Of a stretch of DNA of 64,000 bases, positions 53,351 through 64,000 are shown one piece after another. Location: contig CAVQON010000011.1 of assembly GCA_963714455.1 (NCBI GenBank), positions 1 to 64,000 on the forward strand. The letters are read 5' to 3'. This stretch comes from CAVQGZ01 sp963714455 (GTDB taxonomy: Bacteria; Actinomycetota; Actinomycetes; Jiangellales; Jiangellaceae). The notes under the pieces were generated by a model. The model saw only the letters and a program-made list of their open reading frames with translations, searched no databases and was not told the origin of the DNA. The translations under genes and the position numbers were made by a program. The first letter of the stretch is position 1. Every line of letters begins with the position of its first letter.

Positions 53351-54532
53351 ATGCCGCGCGAGTGGGTGCTCGCGGTCGTCGCCGCCGCGGCCGCCATCGT
53401 GGTGACGCTGCTCATCGCGCGTGCGCTGGGGGGCCGCAACGAGCTCTCTCACCCGGCCGACGTGGCGACCTACCGCACCCTCAACACCGCCAGCCGCGCG
53501 GCCCCGGCCCTGCGCTCGGGCCTGGACGTCGAGTCGGCCGAGCACTCGGTGCGCTACCTGCGCTCGCTGCTGGGTGCCGAGGCGATGGCCATCACCGACC
53601 GCAACCAGACTCTTGCCTGGGACGGCATCGGCGACGCCGGTGCACCGAGCGCCGTGCGCCACGCAGGCAGCGCGATGGCGAACGACCGCAGCGAGGTGCT
53701 GGAGAGCCACCAGCTGTCCGGGGCCGTCGGCGTGCTGCGCTACGCCGTGGCCGCTCCGCTGCAGGCCGACGGCCAGGTGGTGGGCGCGCTGCTCGCCTAC
53801 GAGCGCACCCGGCCCGGCGCCATCACCATCCGGGCGACCGAGGAGGTGGCCCGGTTCGTCTCCGGGCAGCTCGACCTCGCCGAGCTCGACCGGTCACGGG
53901 CCCGGATGGCCGAGGCCGAGGTGCGAGCGCTGCGCGCGCAGATCTCGCCGCACTTCGTCTACAACTCACTCACCGCGATCGCGTCGTTCGTGCGGACCGA
54001 CCCCGACCGGGCGCGCGAGCTGCTGCTGGAGTTCGCCGACTTCACGCGCTACTCCTTTCGCCGCCACGGCGAGTTCACGACGCTGGCCGACGAGCTGCGC
54101 TCGATCGAGCAGTACCTGATGCTCGAGAAGGCCCGCTTCGGCGACCGGCTGGACGTCACGCTGCGCATCGCCCCGGAGGTGATGCCCGTGACCGTCCCGT
54201 TCTTGTGCGTGCAGCCGCTGGTCGAGAACGCCGTGCGGCACGGCCTGGAGGGCAAGACGGGGGTCGGGCACGTGTCGGTGCGGGCCGAGGACGTGGGTGC
54301 CGAGTGCGTCATCTCCGTCGAGGACGACGGTGTGGGCATCGACCCGGAGAAGGTGCGTCGAACCCTGATGGGCCGGGCAGGCGGGGACCACGTGGGCCTC
54401 GCCAACGTCGACGAGCGCATGCGCATGGCGTTCGGTGACAGGTACGGGCTCGTGGTGGAGACTGCGGAGGGCGCCGGCACGAAGGTCGTCCTGAGGATCC
54501 CGAAGTTCGCCGTAGGAGTGACCCCGACATGA
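53351..54532 (+). CDS. LytS-type sensor histidine kinase
   Basis: This 393-residue kinase has an N-terminal membrane helix (VLAVVAAAAAIVVTLLIARA), a sensor region of PAS or GAF size, the LytS-type phosphoacceptor block ISPHFVYNSLTAIASFVRTD with the histidine, and an ATPase domain with VQPLVENAVRHGLEG and DDGVGIDPEKV. The ATG at 53351 was chosen because the helix follows at once; ATG 53330 is in frame. The next gene encodes its response regulator (4-bp overlap) and the system probably controls the transporter genes downstream. Confidence 0.88.
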   Translation: MPREWVLAVVAAAAAIVVTLLIARALGGRNELSHPADVATYRTLNTASRAAPALRSGLDVESAEHSVRYLRSLLGAEAMAITDRNQTLAWDGIGDAGAPSAVRHAGSAMANDRSEVLESHQLSGAVGVLRYAVAAPLQADGQVVGALLAYERTRPGAITIRATEEVARFVSGQLDLAELDRSRARMAEAEVRALRAQISPHFVYNSLTAIASFVRTDPDRARELLLEFADFTRYSFRRHGEFTTLADELRSIEQYLMLEKARFGDRLDVTLRIAPEVMPVTVPFLCVQPLVENAVRHGLEGKTGVGHVSVRAEDVGAECVISVEDDGVGIDPEKVRRTLMGRAGGDHVGLANVDERMRMAFGDRYGLVVETAEGAGTKVVLRIPKFAVGVTPT

Positions 54533-55317
54533 CCTTGCGGATTCTGGCCGTCGACGACGAGCGGCCGGCCCTCGACGAGCTGGTGTTCCTGCTCAGCCGC
54601 GACCCCCGGGTGGGTGCGGTGCAGACCGCGTCGGACGGGGCCGGGGCGCTACGTGTGCTGCAGGAGACGGCCGTCGACGCGGTGTTCCTCGACATCCGCA
54701 TGCCGGGTCTCACCGGGCTGGACCTCGCCCGCGTCCTCGGCCGGTTCCGCCAGGCGCCGGTGGTGGTGTTCGTCTCCGCCTACGACGACCACGCCGTGGA
54801 CGCCTTCGAGGTGAAGGCCGTCGACTACGTGATGAAGCCCGTGCGCGAGACACGGCTGCGTGAGGCCGTCCGCAGGGTGATCGAGGCCCGTCGCTCGGTC
54901 GTCGCGCCGGAGGCCGAGCAGACGTCCGACGAGACGATCCCGGTCGAGCTGGGCGGGGTGACCCGATTCATCCAGCGCAGCGACATCCGCTACGCGGCGG
55001 CACAGGGCGACTACGCACGCCTCTACACGGCTGAGGGAAGCCATCTGGTGCGGGTACCGCTGTCGACGCTCGAGGAGCGCTGGACGCCGGAGGGGTTCGT
55101 CCGCATCCACCGCAGCCACCTGGTCGCGGTAGCCCACATCATCGAGATCCGCACCGAGAGCGGACGATGCACCGTCGAGGTCGCCGGCGGGGACGTGCTC
55201 CAGGTCAGTCGGCGGCACACCCGTGAGCTGCGCGACCGGCTGATCCGCCAGGTGCGTCCGGGCGCCGCCGGCCCGAGCGCGCCCGCCGCCCCGGGTGCGA
55301 CGGAGCGGCCGGGATGA
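54529..55317 (+). CDS. LytTR-family response regulator
   Basis: This 262-residue protein has a receiver domain (ILAVDDERPALDELVFLL, phosphorylated aspartate in VFLDIRMPGLTG, FVSAYDDHAVDAF, then the lysine in YVMKP) and a C-terminal LytTR DNA-binding domain (YAAAQGDYARLYTAEGSHLV, FVRIHRSHLVAVAHI). LytTR regulators bind pairs of direct repeats. Its start overlaps the kinase stop and its stop overlaps the next start, so the genes are coupled. Confidence 0.92.
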   Translation: MTLRILAVDDERPALDELVFLLSRDPRVGAVQTASDGAGALRVLQETAVDAVFLDIRMPGLTGLDLARVLGRFRQAPVVVFVSAYDDHAVDAFEVKAVDYVMKPVRETRLREAVRRVIEARRSVVAPEAEQTSDETIPVELGGVTRFIQRSDIRYAAAQGDYARLYTAEGSHLVRVPLSTLEERWTPEGFVRIHRSHLVAVAHIIEIRTESGRCTVEVAGGDVLQVSRRHTRELRDRLIRQVRPGAAGPSAPAAPGATERPG

Positions 55318-55691
55318 CCCAGCCCGAGCGCCCACGTCGGGTCGTGGTGTCGCGGCAGGTTCCGCTGACCCGCTCCGACCACGGCGCTAGCGGCGGACGC
55401 GACATCGACGAGCAGACCTCGCTGGGCGAGAGCTACATGCGCTCGCTGATGCGCACCCAGCTACGGCTGGCCCTGGCGATGCTGGCGGTGGTCAACATCC
55501 CGCTGGCCATGCTTCCGCTGGTCTTCAGCCTCGACGCCGGGATCGGCGAGCTCACCGTCGGGTCGGTGCCGCTGCCGTGGCTGCTGCTCGGGGTCGCGGT
55601 GTACCCGGTGCTGGTGCTGGTCGGCTGGCGCTACGTGCGCCAGGCCGAGCGCAACGAGGCCGAGTTCGAGCGCATCGTGAGCCGCCGATGA
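55314..55691 (+). CDS. Small membrane protein accompanying the SSS transporter
   Basis: This 125-residue protein has two hydrophobic helices (LALAMLAVVNIPLAMLPLVF and LPWLLLGVAVYPVLVLVGW) after a polar N terminus, ending in a charged tail (RQAERNEAEFERIVSRR). In size and position it resembles DUF485 or MctB-type proteins that sit next to acetate and monocarboxylate symporters. It is coupled by 4-bp overlaps to the regulator and transporter genes. Confidence 0.72.
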   Translation: MTQPERPRRVVVSRQVPLTRSDHGASGGRDIDEQTSLGESYMRSLMRTQLRLALAMLAVVNIPLAMLPLVFSLDAGIGELTVGSVPLPWLLLGVAVYPVLVLVGWRYVRQAERNEAEFERIVSRR

Positions 55692-57436
55692 GCTCGGGTC
55701 CGGCGCTGGTCGCCATCCTCGTCACGGTGCTGGCCGCCGTGCTCGTCGGCGCGTACGGCAACCGGCTGTCCCGCACCCCCAGCGACTTCTACGTCGCCTC
55801 CCGCACGGTCTCTCCCGGGCTCAACGCCTCGGCGATCGGCGGAGAATACCTCTCGGCGGCCAGCTTTCTCGGCATCGCCGGGCTGGTGCTGGTCAACGGC
55901 GTCGACATGCTCTGGTACCCCGTCGGGTACACGGTGGGGTACCTGTTTCTGCTCGTCCTCGTCGCGGCCCCGCTTCGTCGCTCCGGCGCCTTCACCATCC
56001 CCGACTTCGCCCAGGGACGGCTCCAGTCGCGGCGGGTGCGCGCCGCGGCGACCATGCTCGTCGTCGTCATCGGGTGGCTCTACCTCATCCCCCAGATGCA
56101 GGGTGCCGGCCTGACGCTGCGCGCCGTTGTCGGCGCACCCACCTGGGTGGGCGTCGTCGTCGTAGGCATCGTCGTGCTGGTCGCGGTGGCCGGCGGCGGC
56201 ATGCGCAGCATCACCCTCGTGCAGGCCTTCCAGTACTGGCTCAAGCTGTTCGCGATCGCCGTCCCCCTGTTCTTCCTCGTCGTCGCCTGGCGGGCCGATG
56301 GCAGCCCCGAGCTGCTGGCCGAGCCTCCCCCGCAGTTCGCCGAGACCACGACGGTCGACATGAGCAGCGAGGCCGTGCTGATCGTCGAGGAGGCCGTGCA
56401 GGTCGTCGTGGACGGCACCCTCGACGGGGAGGCCATCGCTGGCATCGCGGTGCTGCAGCCCGCCGAGTACGACGTGGCCGCCGGCACGACCCTCGTGTTC
56501 CCGGCCGGTGCCCAGGTGCCCGGTGTCGACGGACGGCCCGCGCTCACCGGCTCGGAGTGGGCCTACCCGCTCTCGAACGGGCAGAGCGAACCGCTGTACC
56601 GGGTGTACTCCCTGATGATCGCGCTGTTCTTCGGCACGATGGGGCTACCGCACGTTCTCGTGCGCTTCTACACCAACCCGGACGGACGGGCGGCCCGCCG
56701 TACCGCCCTGACGGTGCTCGGCCTGGTCGGGCTGTTCTACCTGGCGCCACCGGTCTACGGGATCCTCGGGCGCATCTACACGCCCGAGCTGGTGCTGACC
56801 GGGCGCAGCGACGCGGTGGTGCTGACGCTTCCCGCCGCGATGGTGCCCGGGGTCGGCGGGCAGCTGCTCGGCGCGGTCGTCGCCGCCGGCGCCTTCGCGG
56901 CGTTCCTGTCCACGTCGTCGGGGCTGGTCGTCTCGGTCGCGGGTGTGCTGTCCCAGGACGTCCTGGGTCGCCGCGGCGGCTCGGCGCGGCGAACCTTCAG
57001 GGTGGCCACCTCGATCGCGGTGACTGTGCCGGTGCTGCTCGCCCTGGCCGGGCAGAGCCTGGGCGTCGCCAACATGGTCGGGCTGGCCTTCGCGGTGGCC
57101 GCGTCGTCCTTCTGCCCGTTGCTGCTGCTCGGCATCTGGTGGCGTCGCCTCACGCCGAGCGGCGCCCTGGCCGGGCTGGTCGTCGGTGGCGGCCTGGCTG
57201 CTGCCGCGGTGCTGGTGACGATCTTGGTCGGGCCGGCGCAAGGATGGGGCGGAGCCCTGCTCGCCCAGCCGGCCGCCTGGTCGATGCCGCTAGCGTTCGC
57301 CACCATGGTTGTCGTGTCGCTGCTGACGCCGCAGGAGATCCCGCCGGGGGTGCGGCGGATCATGGTGCGCCTGCACACTCCGGAGTCGCTCGACCTCGAC
57401 CGGGGTTCGAAGCTGACCGGACGAGGAGGTCGTTGA
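55688..57436 (+). CDS. Sodium/solute symporter family transporter, ActP/MctC-like
   Basis: This 582-residue protein has about 13 membrane helices and typical SSS segments: SDFYVASRTVSPGLNASAIG, GGEYLSAASFLGIAGLVLVN, FGTMGLPHVLVRFYTNPDG and AAFLSTSSGLVVSVAGVLSQ. These match cation/acetate and monocarboxylate symporters. A large loop after the sixth helix is longer than usual. ATG 55688 overlaps the stop of the small membrane protein gene. Acetate, pyruvate or propionate are likely substrates given the acetyl-CoA synthetase gene nearby. Confidence 0.87.
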   Translation: MSSGPALVAILVTVLAAVLVGAYGNRLSRTPSDFYVASRTVSPGLNASAIGGEYLSAASFLGIAGLVLVNGVDMLWYPVGYTVGYLFLLVLVAAPLRRSGAFTIPDFAQGRLQSRRVRAAATMLVVVIGWLYLIPQMQGAGLTLRAVVGAPTWVGVVVVGIVVLVAVAGGGMRSITLVQAFQYWLKLFAIAVPLFFLVVAWRADGSPELLAEPPPQFAETTTVDMSSEAVLIVEEAVQVVVDGTLDGEAIAGIAVLQPAEYDVAAGTTLVFPAGAQVPGVDGRPALTGSEWAYPLSNGQSEPLYRVYSLMIALFFGTMGLPHVLVRFYTNPDGRAARRTALTVLGLVGLFYLAPPVYGILGRIYTPELVLTGRSDAVVLTLPAAMVPGVGGQLLGAVVAAGAFAAFLSTSSGLVVSVAGVLSQDVLGRRGGSARRTFRVATSIAVTVPVLLALAGQSLGVANMVGLAFAVAASSFCPLLLLGIWWRRLTPSGALAGLVVGGGLAAAAVLVTILVGPAQGWGGALLAQPAAWSMPLAFATMVVVSLLTPQEIPPGVRRIMVRLHTPESLDLDRGSKLTGRGGR

Positions 57437-57439
57437 CAC

Positions 57440-58402
57440 GTGACCCAGGCACAGCCGTCGGCGCAGACGCTCGCCGTGATGGAGAAGCTCGCGTCCGACC
57501 TCGCCCCGCTGGACGCGGTGGCCGGGCTCGCCGACCACTACGACCAGGTGACCATCGAGGCGCTCGCCGAGGCCGAGGACCGCCTCGGCCCTCCTCCGTC
57601 GCCCTACGCCTGGCTCGCTCTGGGCAGCCACGCCCGACGCGAGCCGTCGCTGGCCAGCGACCAGGACAACGCGCTCGTGCTGGCCGACGACGACGGCGAC
57701 TCGAAGGCCTACGGCGACAAGCTGGCGACCCATGTGGTGGAACGCCTGCACGATGCGGGTCTGCGACGCTGCGACGGCGACTACATGGCCACCAAGTGGA
57801 GCTACAGCCTGCGCGAGTGGGAGGCCATCCTGCGGCGCCGGTTCATCGACCCGAAGCCGGAGGACTTTCTCGACGCCGACGTCTTCCTCGACCTGCGCCC
57901 GCTCGCCGGCGACCTGGACGTGTCGTCGCTGCAGCGCATCATGGTCAGCGCCGCGGGGTCGGCCCGGCTGCTGCAGGGGCTCGCCTCGTCGGCGGTGAAG
58001 TACCCGTCCGGCTTGGGCCCCTTCGGCCGGCTGCGCCTGGCCAGCGGCAAGATCGACCTGAAGAAGGGCGGGCTCGCCCCGCTGACGATGCTCGCGCGCA
58101 CGTACAGCCTGGCCGCCGCATCCACCGCCGTCGGAACCCGCGAGCGTCTTGCCGCCGCCGAGGCCGGTGACCAGCTCAGCGCACGCGCGGCCGGACGTCT
58201 CGGGATGGCCCACGCGCTGCTCACCCGCCTGCGCATGACCAACCAGCTGCGCTGTGCGCGCGCCGGCGAACCGGTGACCGACCTCGTGCCACCCAACCGC
58301 GTCAGGTGGGTCGACGAGCGGCTGCTGCGCTCGTCTCTTGATGCGATCCGCGAAGTTCAGCAGGCCACGGCGCTACGGTTCCGAACCGACATGCAGAACT
58401 GA
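57440..58402 (+). CDS. DUF294-type nucleotidyltransferase-like protein
   Basis: This 320-residue protein has the GlnD-like nucleotidyltransferase motif LGSHARREPSLASDQDNALV and a helical C-terminal part of the DUF294 type. Larger relatives that accompany acetate transporters carry cyclic-nucleotide and CBS domains in front; those are absent here. Its target is unknown. GAGGAGGT lies 9 nt before the GTG at 57440, three bases after the transporter stop. Confidence 0.78.
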   Translation: MTQAQPSAQTLAVMEKLASDLAPLDAVAGLADHYDQVTIEALAEAEDRLGPPPSPYAWLALGSHARREPSLASDQDNALVLADDDGDSKAYGDKLATHVVERLHDAGLRRCDGDYMATKWSYSLREWEAILRRRFIDPKPEDFLDADVFLDLRPLAGDLDVSSLQRIMVSAAGSARLLQGLASSAVKYPSGLGPFGRLRLASGKIDLKKGGLAPLTMLARTYSLAAASTAVGTRERLAAAEAGDQLSARAAGRLGMAHALLTRLRMTNQLRCARAGEPVTDLVPPNRVRWVDERLLRSSLDAIREVQQATALRFRTDMQN

Positions 58403-58421
58403 CGTCGCACGAGGAGGGACG

Positions 58422-59999
58422 ATGCGCCGCTCGGCCACCCGCAAGGCCCTGCTCATCGCCGGGTTCGCCGCCCTAGTGCCCGCGGTCACCGGAGCAGTCA
58501 TCTTTCTCGACCTCGACCCGGCGTCGCGGGAGAACCTGCTCGACGCGGCGAAGGCGGAGTGGTGGGCGTTGGCCCTCGGCCTGATCGTCCTCGTGGGCGG
58601 GGTCTGGTGGATCATGCGCGGCGGTCTGCGGGCCCACGACCAGGCCGCTCGACGCCTCGCCGCGGCCGCCCGCACCGCTGCCACAGCGAACCTCGCCCAC
58701 CGAGCCGAGGCTGACGGGCCGAGCGACGGGCACACGGAGGCGACGGCCGCGATCAACGCACTGGCCACGCGGGCCGAGCGGGCCGAGCAGAGCGTCGACG
58801 AGCGGGTGGCCGCCGCGCAGACCGAGCTCGCAGCCGAGCGTGACCGGCTCGCCGCGGTGCTGGCCGACCTCGACCACCCGGTGCTGGTCTGCACTCCGGA
58901 GGGGCTGGTGCTGCTGCTGAACGAGGCCGCGCGGCACGCGTGCGGGCGCGACAACTTCTTGGGCGTGGGCCGTTCGCTGTTCTCCGTCCTCGACCGCGAC
59001 GACCTGGCCCTTCCGGTGAAACGGGCGCTGCGCGGCGAGCGGCTCGACGCACCGGTGCGGTGCGGTGACACCACCATCGACTTTCGCGTCGGCCCGGTCA
59101 CCGAGCAGGGCCGCTTCTCCGGCTTCGTGCTGGTCGGTCCCGCCGAGGTGGGTGCCGCCGCCCGCGACGCGGCGCTTGCGGCGGCAGGCACCGACGACGG
59201 AGCCGGGCTGGTGGGTGCCGGCCCCGGCGGCATCGGGCAGGACGCGCTCGGCGAGGGCGGGCCCAGCCCGGCCGGACCGCTGATCGGTGAGCCGGTGGAG
59301 GCCGAGCCCGCGCCGGCCCGGGCGGCGCCGCGTCCGGTGGTCTGGGACTTTCGTCTGCTCGACCTCGACGCCCACGCCCCGGGCGCCGACGACGACTTGC
59401 GCAGCCTTGCCTACACGGTTCTCGACACCGAGACGACCGGCCTCGACCCGCGCGGTGGCGACACGATCGTCTCGATGGGCGCGGTGCGGGTCGACCGTGC
59501 TCGGGTGCGCGAGGACGACACGTTCGACCGGCTCGTCGACCCGGGACGACGCATCCCGGCCGTGGCGACCTCGGTGCACGGCATCACCAACGAGATGGTC
59601 GCCGGGCGTTCCCCGCTGCCGGTGGTGCTGAACGATCTTGCCCGGTTCGCCGACGACACGGTGCTGGTCGGCCACGACATCGCGTTCGACCTGGCGTTCC
59701 TGCGCCCGGTCGAGGAGTCGGCCGGTGCGCAGATGCCGGCTCGGGTGCTCGACATCCTGCTGCTCTCGGCGGTGCTGCACCCGGCCGAGGGCGAGAACCA
59801 CTCGCTGGACGCCCTGGCGCGCCGCTACTCGATCCCGGTGCTCGGACGGCACACCGCGCTCGGAGATGCGCTGGTGACCGCTGAGATCCTGGTCGCCATG
59901 ATCGACGAGCTGACCGCCGCCGGGATCGTCACCTACGGCGAGGCGGTGCAGGCGGCGACGGCGACGTCGCTGGCGAAGCAGAGTGCCAAGCGCTTCTGA
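58422..59999 (+). CDS. Membrane-anchored DnaQ-family 3'-5' exonuclease with PAS-like region
   Basis: This 525-residue protein has two N-terminal helices (ALLIAGFAALVPAVTGAVIF and WWALALGLIVLVGGVWWIM), a coiled-coil-like stretch, a PAS-like region (LADLDHPVLVCTPEGLVLLL), a Gly/Ala-rich linker and a C-terminal DEDDh exonuclease domain: TVLDTETTGLD, SVHGITNEMV, VGHDIAFDLAFL and HTALGDALVTAEI. A GAGGAGG site precedes ATG 58422. Similar membrane exonucleases occur in acetate-transport operons of other bacteria; the substrate is not known. Confidence 0.83.
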   Translation: MRRSATRKALLIAGFAALVPAVTGAVIFLDLDPASRENLLDAAKAEWWALALGLIVLVGGVWWIMRGGLRAHDQAARRLAAAARTAATANLAHRAEADGPSDGHTEATAAINALATRAERAEQSVDERVAAAQTELAAERDRLAAVLADLDHPVLVCTPEGLVLLLNEAARHACGRDNFLGVGRSLFSVLDRDDLALPVKRALRGERLDAPVRCGDTTIDFRVGPVTEQGRFSGFVLVGPAEVGAAARDAALAAAGTDDGAGLVGAGPGGIGQDALGEGGPSPAGPLIGEPVEAEPAPARAAPRPVVWDFRLLDLDAHAPGADDDLRSLAYTVLDTETTGLDPRGGDTIVSMGAVRVDRARVREDDTFDRLVDPGRRIPAVATSVHGITNEMVAGRSPLPVVLNDLARFADDTVLVGHDIAFDLAFLRPVEESAGAQMPARVLDILLLSAVLHPAEGENHSLDALARRYSIPVLGRHTALGDALVTAEILVAMIDELTAAGIVTYGEAVQAATATSLAKQSAKRF

Positions 60000-60015
60000 C
60001 CGCTTGTCGAGACAA

Positions 60016-60045
60016 CGTCGCCGCTCGCCGCAGCGAGGCGCGACG
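60016..60045. terminator. Hairpin after the exonuclease gene, probable terminator
   Basis: CGTCGCCGCTCGC (60016-60028) pairs with 60033-60045 (11 of 13 positions) around a 4-nt loop, 17 bp after the operon's last stop. No U tract is seen. Confidence 0.45.
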
Positions 60046-60239
60046 CTGCCGCGCGTGCCACGGCCGCCTGCCTAGCGTGGCGATCACTGGCGATCCCCTC
60101 CCGGTGAGGGCGTTGCCTCGATAGTCTCCGGGACGGGAGTCGTGGGCGCCGCTGCTGCGGCTCCCGGCCCGGCACCACGTCCGTGGGCCGGCCAGCTGGT
60201 GCAAGCAGAGCCGCGTACACGTCACCCCAAGGAGCCGCA

Positions 60240-62189
<1,950 letters not shown>

Positions 62190-62198
<9 letters not shown>

Positions 62199-62213
62199 GC
62201 CGGCTCAGTCGTC
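62190..62213. terminator. Perfect palindrome over both stop codons, bidirectional terminator
   Basis: GACGACTGAGCC and its exact reverse complement abut, giving a 24-bp perfect palindrome that includes the acsA stop and the glpD stop. A hairpin from it would form on either transcript. Confidence 0.65.
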
Positions 62214-63920
62214 CAGGGCGCGCCCGACGGCCACCTTGCGGGTGTCGGGCGCGACGAGCCGGGCCGCGTCCGCGCTCAGGTCGGTCGCCTCGTCCTGCGA
62301 CGCCCGCTCCGCCGCCACGCGGGCGAGGTAGACGTCCACCTCGGCCTGCACGCGCTCGGGCGCCCAGCCGAGCACGTCGGCGACGATCCCGGCGGCGGCC
62401 GCGGCCGACTCCGTGCCGCGGTGCGGCGTCTCGATGGAGATGCGGGTGCGCCGGGCGAGCAGGTCGTCCAGGTGCAGGGCCCCCTCGTGGGTCGCGCCGT
62501 AGCGGATCTCCGCGCCGATGTAGGTGTCGGCGCCGGGCACCGACTCCAGCAGCGTCGGCTCGTCGGCGCCGGGGGCCAGCACCTCGTCCATCAGCGACCC
62601 GTACCGGTCGAGCAGGTGCCGGATGCGCCAGACGGGCAGCCCGTACTGCTCGGCGAGGCGATCCGCCTGGTTCATCAGTGCGGCGTACCCGTCCGCGCCC
62701 ACGAGCGGCACGTGCTCGGTGACCGACGGGCCTGGGTGACGGCTCAGGTCGGGGACGGCCGCGTCGACGGCGTCCTTCGCCATCACCCGGTACGTCGTGT
62801 ACTTGCCGCCGGCGATCGTGACCAGACCGGGTACGGGGTGGGCAACCGCGTGCTCGCGGGAGAGCTGGCTGGTCTCCTCCGACTCCCCGGAGAGCAAGGG
62901 GCGCAGCCCGGCGAACACCCCGACGATGTCGTCGCGGGTCAGCTGGCGCACCAGCACCTGGTTGACCTCGCCGAGCAGGTAGTCGATGTCGGCGCGGCTG
63001 GCGGCGGGGTGGGCCCGGTCGAGGTTCCAGTCGGTGTCGGTGGTGCCGATCAGCCAGTGCTGGCCCCACGGGATGACGAAGAGCACCGACTTCTCGGTGC
63101 GCAGGATGATCCCGGACTCCGAGGCGATGCGGTCTTTCGGCACCACCAGGTGGATGCCCTTGGAGGCGCGGACGTTGAACTGGCCGCGGCTGCCCGACAG
63201 CCCCTCGACGTCGTCGGTCCAGACGCCGGTGCAGACGATCACCGAGTCGGCCCGCACCTCGCCGGTCTCGCCGGTCTCGACGTCGCGGATGGTCGCCCCG
63301 ACGACCCGCCCGCCGTCGCGCACCATGCCCACGACCTGGGTCGAGGTACGCACGGTGGCCCCGTAGCGGGCGGCCGTGCGCGCGACGGTGAGGGTGTGCC
63401 GGGCGTCGTCGGCCTGGGCGTCCCAGTACTGAAGAGCACCGACCAGGGCGTCGGAGCGCAGGCCGGGGCAGATCGACCGGGCGCCGCGCCTCGACAGGTG
63501 CCGGGTGCGGGGCAGCACGTTGGCGCCGCCCAGGTTGTCGTACAACGCGAGCCCGGCTCCCACGTAGGGCCGCTCCCACGCGAAGCCCTTGAGCGGGTAG
63601 AGGAACGGCACCGGCTTGACCAGGTGCGGGGCGAGCCGGGTGAGCGTCAGCTCCCGCTCGCGCAGTGCCTCGCGAACAAGGGAGAAGTCGAGCTTCTCCA
63701 GGTAGCGCACCCCGCCGTGGAACAGCTTGCTCGAGCGGGACGACGTCCCCGACGCCAGGTCACGGGCCTCCACCAGCCCGACAGCCAGGCCGCGCGTGGC
63801 CGCGTCGAGCGCGACCCCGGCCCCGGTGACCCCACCGCCCACCACCAGCACGTCGAGGTGCTCGGTGGTCAGCGTCTGCCATGCCTGCCCGTGCTCGGTC
63901 GGGCCCAGTCGTGCGTCCAT
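62205..63920 (-). CDS. glpD: Glycerol-3-phosphate dehydrogenase/oxidase
   Basis: This 571-residue FAD enzyme oxidises glycerol 3-phosphate to dihydroxyacetone phosphate at the membrane. The FAD motif is LDVLVVGGGVTGAGVALDAA, followed by ASGTSSRSSKLFHGGVRYLE, VIVCTGVWTDDVEGLSG and WLIGTTDTDWNLD. The C-terminal domain (HLLDRYGSLMDEVLA, ADTYIGAEIRYGATHEGAL) is the usual DAO_C type. The ATG at 63920 gives a normal N terminus. It converges on acsA with 6 bp between the stops. Confidence 0.94.
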   Translation of the reverse strand: MDARLGPTEHGQAWQTLTTEHLDVLVVGGGVTGAGVALDAATRGLAVGLVEARDLASGTSSRSSKLFHGGVRYLEKLDFSLVREALRERELTLTRLAPHLVKPVPFLYPLKGFAWERPYVGAGLALYDNLGGANVLPRTRHLSRRGARSICPGLRSDALVGALQYWDAQADDARHTLTVARTAARYGATVRTSTQVVGMVRDGGRVVGATIRDVETGETGEVRADSVIVCTGVWTDDVEGLSGSRGQFNVRASKGIHLVVPKDRIASESGIILRTEKSVLFVIPWGQHWLIGTTDTDWNLDRAHPAASRADIDYLLGEVNQVLVRQLTRDDIVGVFAGLRPLLSGESEETSQLSREHAVAHPVPGLVTIAGGKYTTYRVMAKDAVDAAVPDLSRHPGPSVTEHVPLVGADGYAALMNQADRLAEQYGLPVWRIRHLLDRYGSLMDEVLAPGADEPTLLESVPGADTYIGAEIRYGATHEGALHLDDLLARRTRISIETPHRGTESAAAAAGIVADVLGWAPERVQAEVDVYLARVAAERASQDEATDLSADAARLVAPDTRKVAVGRALDD

Positions 63921-63947
63921 GTGCCTCTCGTCCTCGTACTCATGCCG

Positions 63948-64000
63948 CTAGTCGCGCGCGGCGTCGGCTTCGTCCTCGTCCACCCAGTCAAGCGTGCGGG
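63948..64000 (-). CDS. glpK: C-terminal end of a gene upstream of glpD, probably glycerol kinase (partial)
   Basis: Only the last 16 codons are in the window, reading RTLDWVDEDEADAARD before the stop at 63948. The gene lies 27 bp upstream of glpD on the same strand, where actinobacteria usually have glpK, and RTLDW resembles the C terminus of some glycerol kinases. The identity rests mainly on gene order. Confidence 0.45.
   Translation of the reverse strand, partial: RTLDWVDEDEADAARD

Overview
The window is high-GC DNA from an actinobacterium. Three things point there: a helicase plus Tad/Flp pilus neighbourhood (DUF1998 helicase, Ssd, TadA, TadB, TadC, DUF4244 pilin, two TadE-like proteins, HAD-IB phosphatase) of the kind known from Mycobacterium and Streptomyces; the topA-tmk-holB-ricT order; and GTG starts joined by 4-bp GTGA/ATGA overlaps. 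No rRNA, CRISPR array, integrase or transposase was found. The genus cannot be fixed from the sequence alone.

Region 1 (137-13648) is accessory metabolism. Eight same-strand genes form a compact run: a GMC FAD dehydrogenase with a predicted [3Fe-4S] motif, a stand-alone ferritin-like protein of the VioB/RebD type, the dehydrogenase small subunit, a TIM-barrel sugar epimerase-like protein, a metallo-beta-lactamase-fold hydrolase, a pyruvate/indolepyruvate decarboxylase-like ThDP enzyme, a DyP-type peroxidase and an aldose 1-epimerase-like protein. An IolE-like dehydratase/isomerase and a GH15 glycosidase converge on them. A DUF4239 membrane protein follows. I read this as an unassigned pathway that oxidises a sugar or glycoside, and it is the best candidate here for a new system.

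Region 2 (14308-29374) is bounded by a 31-bp direct repeat. The right copy is the 3' end of an intact tRNA-Thr(CGT); the left copy is a tRNA fragment. This looks like an integrated island that has lost its integrase. It holds small transcription units (CHRD protein, small membrane protein, tautomerase, LuxR regulator, a large orphan protein, Nudix hydrolase, orphan membrane protein, a methyltransferase/SRPBCC/hydrolase/aldehyde dehydrogenase group, and two toxin-antitoxin pairs). About seven related non-coding repeats are scattered through it.

Region 3 (29524-44275) is core-like: gamma-glutamyltransferase, LysS, a chain of overlapping genes topA-tmk-holB-ricT-lipoprotein peptidase-membrane hydrolase, the H+-pyrophosphatase and an anti-sigma-factor antagonist. 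Region 4 (44344-53308) is the helicase/Tad pilus neighbourhood, ending in a gene that appears frameshifted. Region 5 (53351-62198) is an apparent acetate or pyruvate module: LytS-type kinase, LytTR regulator, small membrane protein, SSS symporter, DUF294-type nucleotidyltransferase and membrane-anchored DnaQ-type exonuclease in one run, followed by acetyl-CoA synthetase. Region 6 (62205-64000) is glpD and the end of a probable glpK.
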